From assembly GCF_000293885.2 (NCBI RefSeq), contig NZ_CP010945.1, forward strand, positions 4,918,001 through 4,982,000: 64,000 bases of DNA, given 5' to 3'. Origin of the DNA: Pseudomonas fluorescens NCIMB 11764. Its GTDB lineage: Bacteria > Pseudomonadota > Gammaproteobacteria > Pseudomonadales > Pseudomonadaceae. Shown piece by piece: positions 48,747 through 56,269 of this stretch (the stretch's first letter is position 1; each line of letters opens with the position of its first letter). The notes under the pieces were generated by a model. The model worked only from the letters and a program-made list of their open reading frames with translations. It made no database searches and was not told where the DNA came from. The position numbers and the translations under genes are program-made.

Positions 48747-48845
48747 ACGTGGATTTGCCCGCATCTGCGGTGGAATCAATTCGTATGCAAAGAGGTCAAT
48801 CCACTTAAGCACGACTTGCGCCATCTGCCACTGGAGGCTTCAACG

Positions 48846-49013
48846 ATGAGTATTCCAATCCCGGCTGAAACACCCGATCCAAACATCGACACCCCGACGA
48901 TTCCTCCCACCGAGCCGCCGCCGGTGCCCGAGCAGGAGCCGCCGGGGACTACCCCGCCGCCGCGGGAAGATCCGCCGGAGACGATGCCGCCGGTGATCGT
49001 TGCCCCCGAGTAA
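48846..49013 (+). CDS. Small proline-rich protein (55 aa)
   Basis: A 55-residue ORF with TGGAGG 9 bp before the ATG and a composition dominated by Pro, Glu and Thr (TPTIPPTEPPPVPEQEPPGT and similar). It has no signal peptide or membrane segment and is predicted to be an extended, disordered acidic polyproline chain. It lies divergent from glgE in a 523-bp region and is followed at once by a REPIN. The strong ribosome-binding site supports it being real; the function is unknown. Confidence 0.6.
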   Translation: MSIPIPAETPDPNIDTPTIPPTEPPPVPEQEPPGTTPPPREDPPETMPPVIVAPE

Positions 49014-49015
49014 AG

Positions 49016-49122
49016 TGGCGAGGGAGCTTGTCGGAACGCCGCACCATCCCCTTCGGCTGCGCAGCGGTCGTGATTTTTTGGAGGAGCTTCGCACCCCAGC
49101 GGGAGCAAGCTCCCTCCCCACA
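49016..49122. repeat. REPIN (degenerate) between the proline-rich ORF and mgtC
   Basis: gtggcgagggagcttgtcgg is mirrored by gcgggagcaagctccctccc at about 49099-49118, with inner cttcggctgcgcagcggtcg. The left arm is mutated after ggagcttg, so the pair is imperfect. Confidence 0.65.
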
Positions 49123-49152
49123 CAAGCTACTCCGCCACAAATGCGCCGTCCG

Positions 49153-49662
49153 TCAGGGCTTATCTTCCTGCTCGTTTTTCTCAAGCAACTTAACGATCCT
49201 CGGCATCACACTGAAAATCGCCAACGCCAGCAACGTACTGAACACCGCCGTCGCCTCACGCCCCAACCCGGCGGAAACACCAATCGCCGCTGTCAACCAC
49301 AACCCGGCGGCGGTGGTCAGGCCTTTCACGTGGCCCTCATCGCCTTCCTGGTTTTTAAGGATGGTCCCGGCACCGAGGAAGCCGATCCCGGCGATTACCC
49401 CTTGCACCACGCGGCTCATGGCATCGGCCTGAGAGCCGGACATCTGCGGCACCAGCACAAACAGCGCGGCACCGAGCGCCACCAGCATGTGCGTACGCAC
49501 ACCGGCGGCCTTGCCCTTGTGCTCGCGTTCAAAACCGAGAATCCCGCCCAACACGGCGGCCATCAGCAGTCTTACCGTGATACGTGTCAGTTGAGAGGCA
49601 TCGCCAATGTCAGCGAACTCCGCTTGCAGCGTCACCCAAACTTCATGCCACCAGGCGTCCAT
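49153..49662 (-). CDS. MgtC/SapB family inner-membrane protein
   Basis: The 169-residue membrane protein carries the MgtC core: TRITVRLLMAAVLGGILGFE, then EREHKGKAAGVRTHMLVALGAALFVLVPQ (first acidic/arginine motif), SRVVQGVIAGIGFLGAGTIL, and VKGLTTAAGLWLTAAIGVSAG, about four or five helices in all. The short cytosolic tail lacks the regulatory domain of Salmonella MgtC, as in many environmental homologues. The start at 49662 (MDAWWHEVWV) has AGGGAA upstream and is preferred over the ATG at 49710. Confidence 0.9.
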   Translation of the reverse strand: MDAWWHEVWVTLQAEFADIGDASQLTRITVRLLMAAVLGGILGFEREHKGKAAGVRTHMLVALGAALFVLVPQMSGSQADAMSRVVQGVIAGIGFLGAGTILKNQEGDEGHVKGLTTAAGLWLTAAIGVSAGLGREATAVFSTLLALAIFSVMPRIVKLLEKNEQEDKP

Positions 49663-49784
49663 GGTGCATTCCCTGTAAATGATCGATAGAGGATGGACCG
49701 CGCCGACCATTAATCGGTTGCACAGAACGATGGCCGCCTGTTGAGCCCTAACCTTGTATAACCCGCAGAAAAAAGGACCTCTCC

Positions 49785-50018
49785 ATGACAGTGCGCATCG
49801 AAAACAAGACCTGCTTTTTCACCACCGAGAACGGCGAGGAAATCCGCCTGTGCCCGGATGTGACCATCGTCACCGACCCCGAGAAAGCAATGTCGGCAGT
49901 CGATATCAACGGCCAGCACATCTACATCACCGAAGCAGAAGCCGATGCATTGACCGTAGCAGGTGCGGTGGACGGTCGCCGGCATTTGAAGGCCACGGAC
50001 AGTGATTCGGTGATTTGA
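49785..50018 (+). CDS. Small protein, probably DUF3203 family
   Basis: A 77-residue protein (TVRIENKTCFFTTENGEEIR, DINGQHIYITEAEADALTVA) with a small all-beta look, no signal peptide and no membrane segment. Its length and start resemble the Pseudomonas-restricted DUF3203 proteins of unknown function; I am moderately sure of that assignment. GGACC lies close before the ATG. It lies between mgtC (divergent) and ccoG, with no evident operon partner. Confidence 0.65.
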   Translation: MTVRIENKTCFFTTENGEEIRLCPDVTIVTDPEKAMSAVDINGQHIYITEAEADALTVAGAVDGRRHLKATDSDSVI

Positions 50019-50041
50019 CTGACCCGGATCAATACGACCCG

Positions 50042-50063
50042 CGGGCGCCTGTAATAGCGCCCG
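50042..50063 (+). terminator. GC hairpin after the DUF3203-like gene
   Basis: CGGGCGC and GCGCCCG form perfect 7-bp arms around an 8-base loop, 24 bp past the stop codon. No T tract follows, so it is only a weak terminator candidate. Confidence 0.3.
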
Positions 50064-50207
50064 TAGGCCCGTTGCCGCAGGTGCTTCAAGTTGTCGCACG
50101 TAGCGGCTAAGCGCTCATCTGATCCGCTTTTTATTGCGATACCTGAGTCTGTTATGCAAACAGATCGACGCTCATAGTGACCCGGCCTGATGGAGGCTGA
50201 TGAGCGT

Positions 50208-51644
50208 ATGACCATGAGCGAAAGAATCCCCGTCCGAACCGTAGAAAGTGTCCCGTTAGTCAGCAGCTATGAGCCTTCGCGTCCAAAGATGAAGGCCAAA
50301 TCCAGCGACAACCTGATCCACACCCGCAGCTTCACCGGCCTGTTCCGCACCCTGCGCATGAGCGGTGCGGGCTTTCTGTTTCTGCTGTTCTTCGGCACGG
50401 TGTGGCTGAACTGGGGCGGCCGCCAGGCGGTGCTCTGGGATCTTTCTGAAAGCAAATTCCACATCTTCGGTGCGACCTTCTGGCCACAGGACTTCATCCT
50501 CCTGTCGGCATTGCTGATCATTGCGGCGTTCGGCCTGTTTGCGATCACCGTGTTTGCCGGACGCGTCTGGTGCGGCTACACCTGCCCACAGAGCTCCTGG
50601 ACCTGGATTTTCATGTGGTGCGAGAAGATCACCGAAGGTGAACGCAACCAGCGGATCAAACTGCAAGCGGCGCCCTGGGGCCTGAACAAACTGATGCGCC
50701 GCGCCGCCAAACACACCTTGTGGCTGGCAATCAGTTTGCTGACCGGCCTGACCTTTGTCGGTTACTTCACACCAATCCGGCCGCTGGCCGAAGAGTTGCT
50801 GACCCTGCAGATCGGCGGCGTCAGCCTGTTCTGGGTGCTGTTCTTCACCGGTGCCACGTACATCAACGCCGGTTGGCTGCGTGAAGCGGTATGCATGCAC
50901 ATGTGCCCGTATGCGCGGTTCCAGAGCGTGATGTTCGACAAAGACACCCTGACCATCTCCTACGACGTCGCCCGTGGCGAAAACCGTGGCCCGCGCAAAC
51001 GTGACGTGAAACCTGCCGAAGTCGGCCTTGGTGATTGCATCGATTGCCAGCTCTGCGTGCAGGTGTGCCCGACCGGCATCGACATTCGCGATGGTCTGCA
51101 AATGGAGTGCATCGGGTGCGCCGCGTGTATCGACGCCTGTGATTCGATCATGGACAAAATGGGCTACGCCCGCGGCCTGATCAGCTACACCTCCGAACAC
51201 GAGTTGCAAGGTGGCAAGACCCACCTGCTGCGACCCCGGCTGATCGGCTACACCGCGGTGTTGCTGGTGATGATCGGTGCGCTCGCCCTGGCCCTCGTCG
51301 AACGGCCGATGGTCTCGCTGGACGTCAGCAAGGACCGTGGCCTGTTCCGCGAGAACAGTCTGGGGCAGATCGAAAACATCTACAGCTTGAAGGTCATCAA
51401 CAAGACCCAGCAACGCCAGGACTACCGTTTGGCCCTGGTCGATGGCGACGGCTTCCAGTTGCAAGGCAAGACCGAACTGAGCCTGGCGCCCGGCGAGATT
51501 GTTGACGTGCCGGTGTCCGTGGCGATGACCACTGAACGGCCGAGCAGCAGCTCGCAGAGCATCCGCTTCAAGATTGTCGACAGCGATGAGCCTGACATTT
51601 ATAGCGTCGCGGACAGCCGCTTTGTTGCGCCGATGAACCGTTGA
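50208..51644 (+). CDS. ccoG: Cytochrome c oxidase accessory protein CcoG (FixG/RdxA)
   Basis: The 478-residue inner-membrane polyferredoxin assists copper delivery and maturation of cbb3-type cytochrome oxidase. It has N-terminal helices (AGFLFLLFFGTVWLNWGG), the conserved WCGYTCPQSSWTWIFMW, the CMHMCPYARFQSVMFD motif, two 4Fe-4S clusters in GDCIDCQLCVQVCPTGID and QMECIGCAACIDACDSIMD, a further helix (AVLLVMIGALALALVE), and a periplasmic IgG-like C-terminal domain. The ATGs at 50190, 50208 and 50214 are all possible; GGAGG at 50192-50196 favours 50208. No cbb3 subunit genes are in the window. Confidence 0.94.
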   Translation: MTMSERIPVRTVESVPLVSSYEPSRPKMKAKSSDNLIHTRSFTGLFRTLRMSGAGFLFLLFFGTVWLNWGGRQAVLWDLSESKFHIFGATFWPQDFILLSALLIIAAFGLFAITVFAGRVWCGYTCPQSSWTWIFMWCEKITEGERNQRIKLQAAPWGLNKLMRRAAKHTLWLAISLLTGLTFVGYFTPIRPLAEELLTLQIGGVSLFWVLFFTGATYINAGWLREAVCMHMCPYARFQSVMFDKDTLTISYDVARGENRGPRKRDVKPAEVGLGDCIDCQLCVQVCPTGIDIRDGLQMECIGCAACIDACDSIMDKMGYARGLISYTSEHELQGGKTHLLRPRLIGYTAVLLVMIGALALALVERPMVSLDVSKDRGLFRENSLGQIENIYSLKVINKTQQRQDYRLALVDGDGFQLQGKTELSLAPGEIVDVPVSVAMTTERPSSSSQSIRFKIVDSDEPDIYSVADSRFVAPMNR

Positions 51645-51680
51645 GCCTTTAAGATGCAGTGCTTGTGAGATGCGGTCCTC

Positions 51681-51784
51681 TGTGGCGAGGGAACTTGCTC
51701 CCGCTGGGGTGCGAAGCGCCCCCAAGATCTACGAAAGATCTACGACTGCTACGCAGCCGAGCGGGAGCAAGCTCCCTCGCCACA
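51681..51784. repeat. REPIN between ccoG and the MocR gene
   Basis: tgtggcgagggaacttgctc (51681-51700) and the inverted gcgggagcaagctccctcgc (51761-51780) enclose inner arms gggtgcgaagcgcc and gactgctacgcagcc. It takes up most of the 177-bp gap. Confidence 0.8.
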
Positions 51785-51821
51785 TCAGTGCACTAACCGA
51801 ACAATTCCAACCGGGCCTTAG

Positions 51822-53231
51822 ATGAAACGCTACGAAAAATTCGCCGATGACATCGCTGAACTGATCCGCTCCGGCGTCCTTGGCCCCGGCCAGCGCGTGC
51901 CGTCGGTGCGCTACGCCAGCCAGACCTACGGCGTCAGCCCGTCCACGGTGTTCCAGGCCTACTACCTGCTCGAACGTCGTGGCCTGATCCGCGCCCGTCC
52001 GCGCTCCGGTTATTTCGTCAACACCCATGCACCGAGCCCGTTTTCGGAGCCGGTGATCAGCAGCCAGGTCAACGAATCCACCGAAGTCGATGTCAGCGAA
52101 CTGGTGTTCTCGGTGCTCGACTCGATCAAGGACCCCAACACCGTACCGTTCGGTTCCGCGTTCCCCAGCCCTACCCTGTTTCCCCTGCAACGATTGTCCC
52201 GTTCCCTGGCCAGTGCCGCCCGGGACATGGACCCGCGCATGGTCGTCACCGACATGTCGCCGGGCAACCCGCAACTGCGCCGACAAATCGCCCTGCGCTA
52301 CATGGTCGGCGGCCTGATGCTGCCCATGGAAGAACTGCTGATCACCAACGGCGCGCTGGAAGCGCTGAACCTGTGCCTGCAAGCCGTCACGGAACCCGGC
52401 GATCTGGTGGCCATCGAAGCCCCGGCGTTCTACGCCTGCCTGCAAATCCTCGAACGGTTGAAACTCAAGGCCGTGGAAATCCCCGTACACCCGCGTGACG
52501 GCATCGACCTCGGCGTGCTCGCGCAAACCCTGGAACGCCACCCGATCAAGGCCTGCTGGTGCATGACCAGTTTCCAGAACCCCATGGGTGCGACCATGCC
52601 CGAAGCGAAAAAGCGTGAATTGGTGGAATTGTTGCGCACCCACCAGGTGCCGCTGATCGAGGACGATGTCTACGCCGAACTCTATTACGGGCAACAGGCG
52701 CCGAAACCGGCCAAGGCGTTCGATACCGAAGGGTTGGTGATGCATTGCGGCTCGTTCGCCAAAAGCCTCGCGCCGGGTTATCGCATCGGTTGGGTGGCTG
52801 CCGGGCGCTATGCGCAGAAGATTGAGCGACTGAAACTCATGACCTCGCTGTGCGCGTCGATGCCAGCTCAGGCGGCCATTGCCGATTACCTGCAACATGG
52901 CGGCTACGACCGGCATTTGCGTAAATTGCGTTATGCGCTGGAAGAGCAGCAGAGTGCGATGCTGGCGGCGATTGCGCGCTACTTTCCGGCGCAGACCCGC
53001 GTCAGTCAGCCGGCTGGCGGCTACTTTTTATGGCTGGAACTCCCGGCGCAGATGGATTCATTGAAGTTATTTCAGATGGCGTTGGCGCAGGGGATCAGCA
53101 TTGCGCCGGGGCCGATCTTTTCGCCGGCGCAGCGGTTCAGGAATTGTATTCGGTTGAATTATGGGAGCCCTTGGGATGAGGCTTCGGAAAAGGCGATGGA
53201 GACGTTGGGACGAATTGTAAGGTCGTTTTGA
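51822..53231 (+). CDS. MocR/PdxR-type regulator (GntR winged helix + aminotransferase fold)
   Basis: The 469-residue protein has an N-terminal GntR winged helix (KFADDIAELIRSGVLGPGQR, YGVSPSTVFQAYYLLERRGL, residues 5-75) fused to a fold-type I PLP domain. This includes DMSPGNPQLRRQIALRYMVG, SFQNPMGATMPEAKKREL, LIEDDVYAELYYG and the PLP-lysine loop GSFAKSLAPGYRIGWVAAG. Such proteins are transcription factors that sense PLP or amino-compound adducts. Its target is unknown; it ends 20 bp from the convergent Rhs 4 gene, so it is not an obvious partner of it. Confidence 0.92.
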   Translation: MKRYEKFADDIAELIRSGVLGPGQRVPSVRYASQTYGVSPSTVFQAYYLLERRGLIRARPRSGYFVNTHAPSPFSEPVISSQVNESTEVDVSELVFSVLDSIKDPNTVPFGSAFPSPTLFPLQRLSRSLASAARDMDPRMVVTDMSPGNPQLRRQIALRYMVGGLMLPMEELLITNGALEALNLCLQAVTEPGDLVAIEAPAFYACLQILERLKLKAVEIPVHPRDGIDLGVLAQTLERHPIKACWCMTSFQNPMGATMPEAKKRELVELLRTHQVPLIEDDVYAELYYGQQAPKPAKAFDTEGLVMHCGSFAKSLAPGYRIGWVAAGRYAQKIERLKLMTSLCASMPAQAAIADYLQHGGYDRHLRKLRYALEEQQSAMLAAIARYFPAQTRVSQPAGGYFLWLELPAQMDSLKLFQMALAQGISIAPGPIFSPAQRFRNCIRLNYGSPWDEASEKAMETLGRIVRSF

Positions 53232-53251
53232 CAGTGACAAATGCCGTCTAA

Positions 53252-56062
53252 CTATTGGTGCAATGAAAGCTGAGCACTGCGGCTTGATCTTTCTCGGCTT
53301 ATCGCATTAGAGAAAGCCGCTAGCGTATCGGCGTTATTAAGAGCCATGTGCGTCCTAAGCGCCGGGTTTTCTTTAAAACGTTTGAATGCCTCATCCATAT
53401 TATCGGCTTCGGCGGCCAATAAGAAATATCGCCGGGTTCCAGATTTAATATTACGCTCATCAGCATCCACGCCACTCATCATATTTTTCGACGCAGCCTC
53501 CATTGCTATGTATTGTAGTTCGTCCACTACGTAACGATCACCGCTTATTGTGAGAACGCCGTTTAATTCATCACCAATCGGAACACTTAAATACCACCAG
53601 TCTTCAGACCGCAATGTTTTACTGCGATGTGTCAGCTCATGAATTAATACATGACTATTGCTTTCCACTGTTCCGCGCGCAATAAAATATGAGTTGAAGT
53701 ATATTTTTCGCCGCCTATCATTGGGCAAAACAAACGCCCAAGACTTGCTCAAACTTTCAGCATCAGAAAAAGCTACCATTTTTTCTGGTTTGTCTTGCAG
53801 CTCGCGAATATCGTTTAGAATTTCACGATAGCCTTGCACGAGCCAGTCAATATCATCAGAGTCAACTGCACCAAAGTAATCATTAATAAGGCCCCTATCA
53901 AAGCCTCCGCCTTCCAGCTCTGCCACGACATCTTCCAATACCTTCTCAGACCTATAAAAAGCTTCAATCAATGCGTTTGCCAGTTGCGGAAGGTGCTTTC
54001 TAATATTCTTCATTCCTCGCTGTTCGATCAAAACATGGTCGTCTTTATTCCGCTCGATCATTCGATCACTTATCCACGCCAGAATCGAAAACTTTCCTTG
54101 TTGGTCCACATACTTAATAGGATTATTTCTGACAAAACGATAAAAGTTCAGACCATCCACATTCCCCGCCGAGTCCGGACTCAACCAGCGCTGCAACCAC
54201 GTCGCGTAATAACGCGCACCATAGTAATAAAGCCCCGTCGCATCTCGCTCCTTGCCAGAATAACGCACAGTCTTGTAACTGGTTTCTACCTCATGCCGCC
54301 CCGCCAGCCATGCCGTGCCGCCAAACGGGTAATACACTTCCTGGCTGATCGGTTTCGCCTGCGCATCCACTTCAATCGCACTCGACCCCAGGTGATCGTC
54401 GAAGCAGTAACGCAACTGATCGTTTTCCACGCCGTCGGGCGGCGGGCTGTCCCAATGCAGCAGCCGCACGGAACAACGCCCGGCCTGAACATTGAGGACC
54501 TGCAACTGCTCACCCGTGGCGCTGTTGGTGTGCAGTTCGATACCCGGCAGGTAATGTACTTCGGCTGTATGGGTAATGGAGTGCGCCGCAGCGCTGCGCC
54601 ATTTGCGCAGACGCATGCCCTCAGCATCGTAAACGTAGCGCTCCCAATCATTCGCGGCAACGATCCGGGTGACTTGGGTGACCTGGGCCAATTCATTGCG
54701 ACCATTCCATTGCAACGCCTGACCCGGTTGCAGCTCCAGCAGATTGCCGCGAGCATCGAACAGCGCCTCCAGATCCGCACCCGGTCGATCTTTGACGCTG
54801 CGATTGCTGTGCGCCGCCACCTGCATGGTCAAGGTGTCGTTCTCGGCACCGAGATGAGTGCGCTCCAGCAGATTACCGGTCTCATCGTAATGATAGGTTT
54901 CGCTGTAGTTGCTCCAACGGCTGGCATCGGGCGGGCCGAAGGCTTGCCACTCGGGCAATGCGGGGCCGAATGAGGGCTTGGCGGTTTCCCAGCCGGTGGC
55001 TTTGATCAATTGATACAGCGTGTCGTAGGTGAACCGGCGGACCGGTTCGATGCGCTGGTTGGCGAAATACTGGATCGGTAACGCGGCGTCGGTAATTTCG
55101 GTGATGTTGCCCGCCGGGTCGTAGCGGTAGCTCAGGTTTTGCAAAAACACACCGTCCGGACCTTGATTGGCCAGCGACAGCAGATGTCCATCGGCCGGGT
55201 CATAACTGGAAACGGTGCGCATGCCGTTGCCGGCGAGTTCCTGCTGAACCTGTCCGAGCGCGCTGTACTCGATGGCGCTGACCAGCGTTTCGGCGGCAGG
55301 TTGTCCGGCCCGTTGCAGGCGAACTTCGTGCAGTTGGCCGGCCCGATCATGGGCGAAGTGGCGGACGTGGCCTTTGGCATCGGTCTGGCTCAGCGCCTCA
55401 CCGGTGACCGCGAAGTGCCAGGCAGACTGCGAACCGTCACCCGGCTCCAGCAAGCTGTTGCGTTCAGTCTCGGCGAAGGGCCAGTCCGGCGGATCCAGGC
55501 TGTCGAGGAAACGACGGACTTCGGCGAGGACCACACCCGACAGCCCGTACTCGGGCAGCAATCGGCTCCCCGCCGGATCATCCTGTCGCACCGGTTGGCC
55601 GCAGCGATTGTGCCGCGCATTGTCCGTCGAAGAACTGCCCCAGGTGATCCGCTCGGCACAGAGCTCGGCTTCGTCGACGCTGTGCTCGAAGATTGCCACC
55701 GGTCGCAGCAACGCATCAACTTCGGTGCGGCGGTGCCAGCCTCGCTGATCCCACGCTTCAATGGGCTGCCCGGCCGCACCGGGCAAGCTCAGTTGCCAGC
55801 CGGCATCGACACTGTCGCTGCACAGACTTTGGCCTGACAGGCTGTAAAAAGTATGTAGATTGGGTGGTACCGCAGCACCCGACTGCATCAACGCAAACAA
55901 ACGGGGATCCCATTGCTCGGTGAGCCTGCCCGTTGCATCGTGAAGCTGATGCGTGACCCGCGTTTCAAAGGGATCACCCACATCGCGTCGATGATAAACC
56001 ACCTCACGCACGGGCAACCCGCGTGGCTCAATGGCGCTTATTGACGGTGTGTAACTGTGCAA
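53252..56062 (-). CDS. TccC-type Rhs toxin 4 with zincin metalloprotease-like tip
   Basis: The 936-residue TcC-like protein begins YTPSISAIEPRGLPVREVVY, contains YD-repeats (YRYDPAGNITEITDAALPIQ) and the core YSGKERDATGLYYYGARYYATWLQRW, and reads PDSAGNVDGLNFYRFVRNNP to YVDQQG at residue 656. The 280-residue AT-rich tip contains VLIHELTHRSK, with H808-E809-xx-H812 in HExxH form. Eleven residues on comes EDWWYL, where an Asp and an aromatic run resemble the third-ligand region of aspzincin (M35-like) peptidases. The tip is therefore probably a zinc protease; I infer this from the motif only. The core is nearly identical in DNA to Rhs 5. No immunity gene is adjacent; the MocR gene converges 20 bp away. 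Confidence 0.9.
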   Translation of the reverse strand: MHSYTPSISAIEPRGLPVREVVYHRRDVGDPFETRVTHQLHDATGRLTEQWDPRLFALMQSGAAVPPNLHTFYSLSGQSLCSDSVDAGWQLSLPGAAGQPIEAWDQRGWHRRTEVDALLRPVAIFEHSVDEAELCAERITWGSSSTDNARHNRCGQPVRQDDPAGSRLLPEYGLSGVVLAEVRRFLDSLDPPDWPFAETERNSLLEPGDGSQSAWHFAVTGEALSQTDAKGHVRHFAHDRAGQLHEVRLQRAGQPAAETLVSAIEYSALGQVQQELAGNGMRTVSSYDPADGHLLSLANQGPDGVFLQNLSYRYDPAGNITEITDAALPIQYFANQRIEPVRRFTYDTLYQLIKATGWETAKPSFGPALPEWQAFGPPDASRWSNYSETYHYDETGNLLERTHLGAENDTLTMQVAAHSNRSVKDRPGADLEALFDARGNLLELQPGQALQWNGRNELAQVTQVTRIVAANDWERYVYDAEGMRLRKWRSAAAHSITHTAEVHYLPGIELHTNSATGEQLQVLNVQAGRCSVRLLHWDSPPPDGVENDQLRYCFDDHLGSSAIEVDAQAKPISQEVYYPFGGTAWLAGRHEVETSYKTVRYSGKERDATGLYYYGARYYATWLQRWLSPDSAGNVDGLNFYRFVRNNPIKYVDQQGKFSILAWISDRMIERNKDDHVLIEQRGMKNIRKHLPQLANALIEAFYRSEKVLEDVVAELEGGGFDRGLINDYFGAVDSDDIDWLVQGYREILNDIRELQDKPEKMVAFSDAESLSKSWAFVLPNDRRRKIYFNSYFIARGTVESNSHVLIHELTHRSKTLRSEDWWYLSVPIGDELNGVLTISGDRYVVDELQYIAMEAASKNMMSGVDADERNIKSGTRRYFLLAAEADNMDEAFKRFKENPALRTHMALNNADTLAAFSNAISRERSSRSAQLSLHQ

Positions 56063-56095
56063 ATCGTGGCACTCAACGATGGAGAGGCCACTCGC

Positions 56096-56142
56096 AATCT
56101 AGGCGTGCCGGGGACCAACGTCTACTGTCAACAATGACAGTA
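56096..56142 (-). promoter_or_regulatory. Lux-box-like dyad and -10 of Rhs gene 4
   Basis: The plus strand reads TACTGTCAACAATGACAGTA (56123-56142), with perfect 8-bp half-sites around 4 bp. On the minus strand a 23-bp gap leads to TAGATT (56101-56096); the dyad ends 60 bp before the ATG. Confidence 0.65.
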
Positions 56143-56155
56143 GACGTTGGTCCCC
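56110..56155. repeat. Perfect 21-bp-arm inverted repeat around the Rhs 4 dyad
   Basis: The dyad's symmetry extends outward: 56110-56130 is the exact inverse complement of 56135-56155, with loop acaa. No T tract follows on either strand. The outer arms (ggggaccaacg) are not shared with the other five dyads. Confidence 0.9.
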
Positions 56156-56269
56156 GTTGATCAGAGGTTGGAATGCTAGAGCAGATAAACTCGCTGTGGC
56201 GGATTGTGCGGTATTTTTGAGCAGTCCTTGAATAATCTCCAAGGCAAGACACTCATTGAGTCGCGCCAT

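Noticed and set aside
56110..56155. Intrinsic terminator
   Set aside because: No T tract follows on either strand, and the palindrome overlaps the conserved promoter dyad.
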